Positions 55,517-64,000 of a stretch of 64,000 nt of DNA are shown here, piece by piece (positions within the stretch are counted from its first letter, which is position 1; each line of letters opens with the position of its first letter). The notes beneath the pieces were generated by a model. The model ran no database searches and was not told where the DNA came from. It saw only the letters and a program-made list of their open reading frames with translations. Where the stretch lies: positions 62,001 through 126,000 of the forward strand of contig JAGTJM010000006.1 of the NCBI GenBank assembly GCA_020747015.1, in the 5' to 3' direction. The translations under genes were made by a program, and so were the position numbers. The DNA comes from Pyrenochaeta sp. MPI-SDFR-AT-0127 (lineage: Eukaryota > Ascomycota > Dothideomycetes > Pleosporales > Cucurbitariaceae).

Positions 55517-57445
55517 GGTTGGGATACGGTGGGAGAGGAAGTGGGGCTGGGGTGGGTGTGCAGCGAGAGGGAAGAGGGAGAGTGGTTGGAGTGGTTGCGG
55601 TGGGGAGCTGAATACGCACGTTGATTAATCTTCTTGTTGATGGGGCTTTGTTGTATTAAGTTGCGATTTGACTCTTCTAATATCGAGTTCGCCTTGTCAT
55701 GAAATATAGCTGTCTGGCAGTATCTGAATGCGCTTGGCACAATACCTGACGTGTTGAATCGTGACAAGCTTGATGTTACCTATTCAACCGAGGATTCTAT
55801 TGGTGCGATGAGATTGTGATGTGGTACTCAATGCATCAATGATGTGAGTTCGTTCCCAACTCATGGACCATGGATGGGTTTGATCTCAAGACGATGCGCT
55901 AGCGACCGAGCCGAAATATGGATGTACACTTCGCAATGAAGCTTCACATGCTAGGAGTGGGCCGTACCTGCGTAGACGAGACAGTTCTTGACGGCTTCGC
56001 AGCGCATCAGAGAAACTCAATCCCCTCTTGCGTTGAGTCTCGCCGTTGTCTGTGACCTTCTATGACGACGAGAACACTCAATAGAGACAAGGTACATCCC
56101 ACGTCAGGAGATCTACCACCGAGTCATCATTCCGAAACGTAACGGTATGCGCCTGCGTGTGTCTGCACACTTTGTCATAGCCGTGGGTGATGCAGTTTGG
56201 TGCCAAGACAGCGTATTCGTGAGGGCTTCGTTGAGCAGAATGAGGGGAATGAGGCTATGCGCTCGCGGCAATGACCGTTTCAGGAAATGTGCATCGATTC
56301 TCAATTGAAGAGCGGTCGAACGGTTTACGGGAGGCGCAGTTTGCGCTAGTGTACCATGGGTGTTGAGATTATGGCTTCTGGTCCAGTTAGAGGAGGTTGA
56401 TTATGGCCCTAAATATGCACGTAGCCTTGCCATCCATGTTTCGTGACACGCTAGACCGGATGAAACATACTTGTTGTGACCGAGAATAGCAAGCTCCCTC
56501 GTGCTAGAACGATGCGCTGTTGCTCTATTCCGTTCCTGGACAGCCCTCTCCTCCTGAAGTGGAAGCACGATGTCTTCTGAGCAGCCTGGGCTGGGCGTAG
56601 TTCTCCTGCATACGCGACCGACCCAAGAATAACTCGTTGAACTGGCCCAGGGAACGGTAGTTGGCAATCGTATCGTGAGCGAATGCCTGGGAAGATGCGC
56701 CTCTATCCACATCGGGCCGGGGCGACGAGATGTAGTCTCGCCTGCGGGCCGTTGACGCTATCGCTCGTTCCAAATTCGTCTATCACCACCCTCCGCAGCC
56801 GCCTCTTGTGTTGTAAAGGAGGGGTAAGTCTGGTTCACAGACTTGGTTGGTACCCCACCCACCATGAGGTAGTCCTCTGGGAAGGTTTGAGGTTGATGAT
56901 CGACTAAGGAAGCAACAAGAACATATGTTCAAATTCAAAACGAGCAGGCTCCCAGAGACGATGAGAGGGAAATCTGAACTACTTTGTACGCAATTTCTGC
57001 TCGTACCCTGAAATTTCTGCCATAGAAACTGTGGGACGAGGGCGTGAATGAAAGCAATCATGTTTGAAATTGTGCCTCATTGGGGTTTAGCCAACGCAAG
57101 ACGGAGGAGACTGTGGATATCTCTGTACCATGGTGTTGAGCTATTGCTGATTCTCCAGAGGTCCATTGGTTGCGGGTGCTGTGGGGGCTGTGACGGTCTT
57201 TGGGGTAGAAAGGTCGAGCCAAGGAGGGAGGTACCAGTGGATGGCCATGACGAAAGTGGAACTTGTCTCCTCATGCCCTCTCGAACCAGTTCAACGAAAG
57301 CGAAAGGGCCACCAATGGGCGAGTGTCCAAGTGCAGCTTTAAAAGGGCATCTACTGCCTGTTGCTATGACTTACTCATATCTTTATTCCAGTCGTGTATA
57401 CGCATATCTCAGCATCTCAGGCCGAACATCCCTCCCTGAGCAAAG
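55517..57445. other. Long intergenic region, hapX promoter with CCAAT boxes
   Basis: No supported gene across 1.9 kb. The last 370 bp hold three CCAAT boxes (ATTGG at 57079-57083 and 57165-57169, CCAAT at 57312-57316) and a TATA-like CTTTAAAAG at 57337-57345, about 100 bp before the hapX ATG. HapX works through the CCAAT-binding complex, so CCAAT boxes here could allow autoregulation (inference). Confidence 0.5.
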
Positions 57446-59648
57446 ATGAATAACCTCAACTTCCTGGACGGATACGACATGGGGGTAAGCGACAGCCTTG
57501 ACCTCGACCTCAGCCTCAGCAACGGGCTGGGCTACCTGCTGGGCCAAGGGCTGTATCCAAACGGTAAGTTGTTCCGCGCCGCTCCGAGTTCGGCCAGGCT
57601 CGGAAGACGCGTCGGCTGATGCGATTTTGATCTGATAACTAGGATCTCCATCTGATAACGCACACTTCCCTCATTCGCTTCCCACCCGCCGAAACCTCAT
57701 CATGTCGGACGAAGGATACGCTGTTCTCACGCCTTCGTCGTCCGGCGACAACAGTATTGCTTCGCCTGCGCACTCGCCGCTGCCCGTCCTCGACACGCCT
57801 GCAAATTCTGTGCGGCGCCCCTCCAACGGCCGAGGTGAGTGGCACCACATTTCCCTTCTGCTTTGTACCCACGGCTGGCGGCGGTATTGCCCTCGCCAGG
57901 CGACCATGATCCATCGCATAGCTGCTGCGGCCTGCTCGCCCTACTGATTGGCCTCGCTCTTGTTGCAATTGGCAGCTGGCAGCGCATGTCGGCTAGGGCG
58001 ACGCCTGCTGCTGCCCGCCATCCGACCGCTTCACACCCAGCCCTGCAGAGGGACGCCAGACTGACATGTCCCACCAGTGCTCGTGCCACAGCAACCGAGA
58101 GAGTCAAAAGTCTCGCCGCGCAATTCGATAACCACGGTGTCCTCGCCGCAGAATGACTTCGGCCCCTCCCCGCTTGGTGGGGGCCCAACCGGAAAAAGCT
58201 ACACCATTCCTCCCCGACCCAAGCCAGGCCGCAAGCCTGCGACGGACGAGCCTGCCTCGAAGCGCAAGGCGCAGAACCGCGAGTCGCAGCGGGCCTTCCG
58301 CGCTCGCAAGGCGGCAAAGGTTGCCGAATTGACCGAGCAGGTCGAGGACGCCGAGCAGAAGCACAGGAGTGAGCTGAACGAGAAGCTGCACGAGATTGAT
58401 CGATTGCAGAATGACGTACGAGATCTGCACGAATCAAGCAAGAGGCTCATCGCAGAGCGCGACTACTGGAGGGAGCAGTTCCTCCAGCTGAGGGATGGCA
58501 ATGCACCCGCCGCAATCCAACAGGAGGTGAACAACCCCTACAGCGGACAGTCGCTGCCAGTGCTGTACCAAACGGGCCCTATGGCAGATGCTCGCCATGA
58601 CTCGCCCACGCGCAAATCCATCGGCAGCACCCACGCCTATGGAACTCCAAAGACTACAGACCACCTTGGCTGCGACCGATGCGAGCCCGACAATTGTGCG
58701 TGCATGAATGAGATTGCAAACGACATTGATTTCCAGAACAATCTCCTCAACCCTCTGGACTCTGTTCCATTACCCCCTCGCAATGGTTCATCGCCTATGA
58801 CTGGCATTGAGCGGACTGGCCAAGCACAGCCAGAAGATGATAGCAAGGTGTACGCAGACCGCGAGTTTGATTTCACTGCAAAGTTCCAGAAGCAGCGTGT
58901 GGCCAACACATTCATGCCATCGAACGAGATCACCAAAGTACACGACTGTGGATGGTGTGAAAACAACCCAGAGTACTGTCTGTGCAAGGACCCGTCCCTT
59001 CGCCCTGTCGGTGAGGATGGTGTAGCACCATTGTCCCGGATAACAAGTAGCCCTTCAATCGAGGATGTCAAGCTCGGCCCTGTCATGACTGGACCTGGCA
59101 GCTGTTCAGATTGTCAAGCCAATCCACAGCAGCGAGCATGGTGCCAGCGAGTTGCTCAACTGCGGAGCGAGGCTACCCCTCCTCTCTCACGGCGCAACTC
59201 AAACAGGAGCCTCTCCCTAGATATCATGGAGCCCAAGGTGGAAACAAGCATCGACTTGAACAAGGCCTGCGCATCACCTACTGTTGGGGAGCGGTCTATC
59301 GGTTGCAGCGAGGCCTTCAAACTTCTCGACGGCCGCGTACCCATGGACGTCGATCACATGGACTGGCGCAACCTCAAGCCTGTACCAACATCTGCGCCTA
59401 ATGATAACCGGAGAGACTGCTTCACAATGGAACCTGGAATGTACAGCGCAATGGAACTGGACGCTAGCAGCATCCTTACAACGCTCCAACACAGCAGGCG
59501 CCCGCTTGAACCTCGCCCGTCAGACGGCAGACTAGCACCCTTGATCCGAGAGGCCGAAGACAGACGGCGAGCCACCATCTCGCCAATGACAGCCCCCAAA
59601 GACCATGGTGAGCTAACAGCAGTGTCGGCATTCAACATGGGAAGCTAG
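57446..59648 (+). CDS. hapX: bZIP iron regulator HapX
   Basis: Three exons: 57446-57563, 57643-57834, 58078-59648, giving 626 aa; introns are 79 and 243 nt. The CCAAT-binding-complex (Hap4-like) motif and basic region run together as IPPRPKPGRKPATDEPASKR then KAQNRESQRAFRARK (about 145-183), followed by a coiled coil to about 243. Cysteine-rich regions follow: CDRCEPDNCAC (302-312), CGWCENNPEYCLC (394-406), CSDCQANPQQRAWC (446-459). These are the hallmarks of HapX, which in Aspergillus represses iron-consuming genes under starvation, activates iron storage under excess and senses iron-sulphur clusters through such cysteines. Translation may instead start at the ATG at 57702 (MSDEGYAVLTP), making exon 1 a leader. 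Confidence 0.92.
57630..57658 (+). promoter_or_regulatory. Tandem SreA-type GATA sites in hapX
   Basis: ATCTGATAA occurs exactly at 57630-57638 and 57650-57658, 20 bp apart, that is about two helical turns and on the same strand. The first lies at the end of intron 1, the second in the first codons of exon 2. ATCWGATAA is the site of the iron-responsive GATA repressor SreA, which represses hapX in aspergilli. Position inside the gene suggests either intragenic control or a promoter for a shorter transcript. Confidence 0.7.
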
Positions 59649-61593
59649 TTACTGTTGTTGTGGTTGTTTGCATTCCTCGAGTCATTTTGATACCCGTTCA
59701 TTAAATTTTGTTCCGGCATATTGTGCCCTGTAGGCGTTGGTATGCACATGGGTTTGTGTTAACGTCTGCACCTCTAATGATGGCATGGTCATGATGGGAC
59801 GGCCTCTTGCACTCTTGTCTCTTGTACATAACGTAGTAACACTCATGAATAAAGACCCCATCTACACACTCTCAAACCTGCAATTTCTTCGGCGCCATTA
59901 CTTAGTTTGTCAAAGAGGGAAGGGGAAAAAACCACGCACTCTGTTTGACACCAAACCAAAGGAATGTGGCATGACATTTGACAATTGCCAATCCCGCATA
60001 GACCCGTCTCGCCCCCCTCCCACTTCTCGAAATTGCTCATCCCGTCTGCCAAGCCCAGACACCAACCACAACCCACTCATCCCCCCTCACTCACCGCCTC
60101 GCGTAAGCCAGTCAACTCATTGCTCTTATCCGTATACCGAGATAAAATTTGCAATGGCCTAGATTGGATGGAGATCCTTCGGGACAGAGCGTGTCCTGTG
60201 AGTGGTGCGGACGGCCCTGCGATGTCGGGAGCTTATCTGATGATCTGATAAGAACTTTCAGCGCTAGTCGGGAGGGGTCATCTAGAAGAAGATGAATGGG
60301 CTGGCGTTTGGCACCACAGTAGACCCTTTTTTGTTTGGGCTATTTTGGGAATGTGGGGAGGGGGACCGGTGGATTCTCGTTCAGTTGCTAGATGGTACCT
60401 TTGTTTGCCTGTTAGAATGAAGGGTTGCGCACGTTTCTTCAGAGAGTTAGTTGTACTGCTCAAGTTCTTTTGCTGGCCTTTTTTCATTATAGCTCTCCTA
60501 TTTACTTTGCTGTGACGGAAATACATCATCGATATCTTCAATATCCCGTCCTTTGCTCTTCAAGAAGTGTTTTTGTAGCAGCGTTTTGTAAAGGCTCGCC
60601 TTATCTCGCATACTTCAACATGACTACGATGGACAACCAAACTGCAATATCTTAGCTGTCCCCTCTCTTAACCTCATTTGAATTCAATTGTCTCCAACTT
60701 TTCAGTCTACTCTCTTCGTGTTTGATTCAAGATGTCCCGCGATGGACCACCCTCAGCGCCTCTGATACTGTTACCAAATCTATGCACTTCTTACTGATTA
60801 CGAAAGAAACATGATATTTTCAGACAAAGCTTCTTGTTTGTGATTCCATTCAAGGTTTTCAGTTGCTCGAACGAGACACATAATGATGTCTTCATTGATT
60901 TTACCAGTTTTGCTCAAAGCTGCCACCTGTCGATGAACTTACATACCTTGAAGTTTATAGCGGAATCGCTTGTTAAGAGCTTCAATGCGACTTTGCATGC
61001 GTCATGGGATTTTCTTTTTGGATATGTGGCCAACTGAAAAGGGCAAAGGATTTGGAGCGTACAGTGAAGACTGAGTAAAGTATCACGTGTTGTTATGTTC
61101 TTGCTACGAAGGACAGATGAGTCATTCTTTGGATATTGAGCAGTCATAACACGTATATCGCGTTGCATGCTTGTAAGGTCGTATTGCGGCAGCGAATATC
61201 ACAATACCATACCTGGTACTGTCAGTACTACAGTCGGAAGGGCTATGAGTCATGCGGTCGAAGGATTAGCTCCATCTAAAATACGCCCCATACACATCAC
61301 ACCTTCCTATTCAAGCTTCAACGAGCCTCGACGACTCGATGACATTCTCGACTGTGAACAACTGCGGAATAACCCAATTCCTCCCGTGATGCCGTACAGC
61401 TGAGCTATACTTCTTCAAGCAATAATCGAGCTGATCCAACGCCGATTGGGTGTTGGTCACTCCGAAGTCTTACTATTGCGCCACTTGATTCTAGGCGGCA
61501 AGGCAGAAACAAAGGTGATATAAAGACAACGTAGAACTCTTTTTCAAATATTTACATCTTGATGCAAAGCGTATCTGGTGAAGGACGGGCAAC
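59649..61593. other. Long gene-free region downstream of hapX
   Basis: Nearly 2 kb without a supported protein gene. It holds the GATA palindrome described separately. Short frames present are motif-free. Confidence 0.45.
60233..60251. promoter_or_regulatory. Palindromic SreA-type GATA double site
   Basis: TTATCTGAT, one base, then ATCTGATAA. The left half reads ATCAGATAA on the minus strand, so both halves are perfect ATCWGATAA sites in inverted orientation with a 1-bp gap. It lies 585 bp after the hapX stop and 1.3 kb before the acetyltransferase start. Confidence 0.65.
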
Positions 61594-62427
61594 ATGGATC
61601 CGTTACTGTTTACCCCGCGGCTGAAGCTGACATTGGTGGAGAATGCAGAACGTGGCAGTCCAGAGCTCACGTGGCTTCATGAAATGAGAAGTAATGCACA
61701 GGCTACGTTTTGGAGGTATATTTCTCTTATTCACTACCAAAATCTCTCCCTATCAAAATAGCTACTGCATTGCATTAATTGTGGATCTTCTGGTTGACTT
61801 TTGCACGATAGCATTTTAGGTCAGGCCAAAACTCTCGAAGACACGGAGAAATACGCCAGAATGTGTTTAGATACAGAAGAAGAGAACGGGAAGTCGAATT
61901 CGTATCGCATGCTGTACGCTGTACATGAAATCCTCTCGTCTGCTTCTGCACCCAACAACAATGCAAACAACACAGACGATAGCCGTCATCCCAATACGTC
62001 TCCATCGCGCTTCGTCGGGCTTATCAACATAAAACCGATTGGAGGCCCGAATGACCTCGAAATTCCAGCTGCTCACATAGACCCAACCACCCTCAACCCT
62101 TCCACACTCGTGCTCGAAATCGGATATCAATTTCTCCCTGTCTCATGGGGCAAGGGGTATGCCACCGAATCTATCAGCGCAATCTTTGACGCTCTCAAAC
62201 GCGCGGCACAACCATCAACTAACGAGTCTTCATACTGGCTACCCTATCAAAATTTGTATGTGAGAGCTATTGTCAATGAAGAAAACCCAGCGAGTCTGCG
62301 GGTCATGGCAAAAACAGGTATGCAGAAAACGGGAATATGGGAATGGACAGGAGAGGCTGTTTGGTTGGCGGGGAGATGGATTGACAAGAGTAAAATTCAC
62401 ATTTTTGGGAAGTATTTAATTCAATAA
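61594..62427 (+). CDS. GNAT-family N-acetyltransferase (RimJ/RimL type)
   Basis: Two exons, 61594-61715 and 61812-62427, with a 96-nt intron, giving 245 aa. LFTPRLKLTLVENAERG is the usual N-terminal strand of RimJ/RimL-like enzymes. Motif A, LEIGYQFLPVSWGKGYATES, carries the acetyl-CoA pyrophosphate loop (GKGYAT). NEENPASLRVMAKTGM is motif B, where the Asn and the following helix are typical. The acceptor may be a small molecule or a protein N-terminus and cannot be told. Several fungal siderophore acetylases are GNATs, but this one lacks their features. Confidence 0.87.
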
Positions 62428-62802
62428 TGTAGGCCAAGCGGGTCATGATTTATTGCTGAATTGAAGCTATTTATGATTATGTTTGCGAGAAATTTTACTC
62501 GGGAAGCAAACAGTTGGTAAGCCGCTAACAGCGCAATGTTGCTGGTTGATGGGCGGGTTATAATTAGATCCAGTATTATGAAATCTTTCTTTCTACACTC
62601 AGCCAAGTTTCTGCAAATATATACGGTATTATCATGCCATGAACAGCTGCGTGGGGTTTTCGAATAGTGTAAATAAGATTGGCTCTATTTTGTAGCCCAT
62701 TCAAGTGAAAAGACATTTTGAATGACATTATTTACCATCTATTTAACTCAAGTATGACTATGAATCATGACTTTGTTTCTGCTTTCCATCTATACACCAA
62801 CA
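62428..62802. other. Convergent 3' spacer
   Basis: AT-rich, between the ends of the acetyltransferase and the membrane-protein gene. Nothing is recognised. Confidence 0.4.
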
Positions 62803-63599
62803 TCAATCATCCCCAAGACGGTCGGAAACGATGAATGACAGTATCAGGATCACTACAAAAATAGTTACCAATGTCTCAATCACGCATCCTGTCCATGCCA
62901 TTGCAATTGAAGCTGTCCCAATACTGGTATTAATGTTACCATAATTGGCCGTCTCTGCCATAGCAGCGGCACCCACAGAACCTATGTGTTGCCAAAGACC
63001 AGCTGTGAGTAACAGCACTGCGGCAACAAAACTTTGCGTCAGAACAACCTGCGTTACCGGCCGAGATGGATAAGTTTTAACGCCGTTATCTGATCCAGAG
63101 TGCTCTTCTCGCTCATTTCGCGTATTGGGAAAGGTGGCCATGAGAACCATAGACACGAACGCGAGGACGATTGCCATGAACAGCAACCCAGAGAACAATA
63201 CATCGCTCTTGAATTTCGAAGCTGTTCCGATGAGATCCAATGGATCGTTTTCGGATCCGATTTGTTGTGCCAAACCCTCTGTATCGGAACTGCACAACCA
63301 GACAATGCCTCGCTGACGAACACACATCCCGAAATAGCCTATACGGACTTCAAGATGGGCTGATCCTTTGAACCCGTTTAAGGTTTCAGACAGGTTTTGT
63401 GTAATTGCGTTCAGGTTTGATGGCGTTGAATTGGTATAAGACAGGCCAAGGATGTAGATGTTTGTCATTGATGAGTAGCTGGAGCATCCAGATAAAACTA
63501 TTGCTACAACTGTGTTAATGGCCGAGCAATACAGAACCATTGATCATCAAATCGACTTCACTCACAGATAAGCACTATGGCAACTGCATGACCAAACAT
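62803..63599 (-). CDS. Fig1-family membrane protein (Ca2+ influx / membrane fusion)
   Basis: Exon 63509-62803 joined to 63599-63566 across a 56-nt intron; about 246 aa from the ATG at 63599. The 5' end is uncertain, since the frame remains open a little upstream (GLVPRLAYHHVLMFG), so another exon may exist. Four hydrophobic segments: the first rebuilt by the splice (VAIVLIFVAIVLSGCSS), then SGLLFMAIVLAFVSMVLM, VVLTQSFVAAVLLLTAGL and ETLVTIFVVILILSFIV. The extracellular loop bears the claudin-like signature RIGYFGMCV...WLCSS. Yeast Fig1 supports low-affinity Ca2+ uptake and fusion during mating; filamentous homologues affect hyphal growth and sexual development. Confidence 0.78.
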
Positions 63600-64000
63600 G
63601 AGGACATGATGGTATGCGAGACGTGGAACAAGACCTGGAGTCCATTGTAAGCAGACGGACGGATGCTATAGAAGTTACACTGACGCCGTGTTGACACCGA
63701 AAATCGAGTATTAGCCATTTTGTAGACAAGGGAATGTTCTGGCTGTAGTTCTTCTCATGCGTTGTAGTGTGGCTAGTTAAGATAGTGGATAGCAGGGTCT
63801 CTACTGTGATGGTATGGATGTGTCGACTGCAGCTCCCAAATTTTCTACCCACTATGTACACATATATCTAAGCCCTTGGCAAATGCACAACCGTCTGGAT
63901 TTGTGAAGTTCCATGCCGGATTCAGGGTAGGCCTAGAAACAAGACCAATTAGCTTCATAAGCTAATCCATGCGTTTGCGATATTTCCAGTCATGAAAGTG
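63600..64000. other. Right-end region, possible 5' part of the Fig1-like gene
   Basis: May contain the missing N-terminal exon and promoter of the preceding gene. No independent gene is seen. Confidence 0.35.

Noticed and set aside
55234..55767. 177-codon minus-strand frame
   Set aside because: Ser-rich, no motif, and overlaps the better-supported small plus-strand gene at 55286.
57727..58437. 236-codon minus-strand frame
   Set aside because: Antisense to GC-rich hapX exons and intron 2. Arg/Ala-rich shadow composition.
59737..60162. 141-codon plus-strand frame after hapX
   Set aside because: Pro/Ser/His-rich reading of simple sequence with no conserved feature. More likely 3' UTR or spacer.
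1..64000. CRISPR arrays, bacterial operons or ribosome-binding sites
   Set aside because: None seen. Introns, nuclear protein families and a eukaryotic tRNA intron show this is fungal nuclear DNA.

Overview
The window looks like nuclear DNA of a filamentous ascomycete, most likely a dothideomycete of the Pleosporales type. I infer this from gene content (an AA9 polysaccharide monooxygenase, a HapX-type iron regulator, HET-domain relics, a Fig1-family membrane protein), from many short GT-AG introns of about 41-96 nt, and from a transposon remnant with the TA-rich signature of repeat-induced point mutation (RIP). No database was searched. All exon structures were joined by hand from reading frames, splice sites and conserved motifs.

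0-25 kb is an ordinary, gene-dense housekeeping segment. In order it holds a short AA9 LPMO, the cytokinesis protein Cyk3, an SRPK-family kinase, cytosolic glutamyl-tRNA synthetase, a GFA-domain protein broken by a one-base frameshift, a WD40 plus inositol-polyphosphate 5-phosphatase, a small CHY-type zinc protein, proteasome subunit alpha-4, a D-2-hydroxyglutarate dehydrogenase, an ACMSD-like amidohydrolase and methylenetetrahydrofolate reductase.

25-40 kb is accessory and decaying. It has two adjacent HET-domain pseudogenes, a CorA-like transporter, a Fot1/Pogo-type DNA transposon shell (TIRs at 30412 and 31749) with a second small inverted-repeat element nested inside, a nucleoside-phosphorylase-like protein, a kinase-like pseudogene with four in-frame stops, a broken PHD finger, and an intact paralogue of the broken kinase that probably carries a long zinc-knuckle-bearing tail.

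40-64 kb returns to conserved genes: the divergent splicing pair PRP9 (SF3a60) and FAL1 (eIF4A3), an intron-containing tRNA-Tyr, two unassigned proteins, an HSPA12-like Hsp70, a phytanoyl-CoA-dioxygenase-like enzyme, the bZIP iron regulator HapX, a GNAT acetyltransferase and a Fig1-like membrane protein. The most striking regulatory signal is a set of perfect ATCWGATAA (SreA-type GATA) sites: a tandem pair around the start of hapX exon 2 and a near-palindromic pair about 0.6 kb past its stop. They suggest iron feedback by a GATA repressor and possibly an unannotated iron-regulated transcript.
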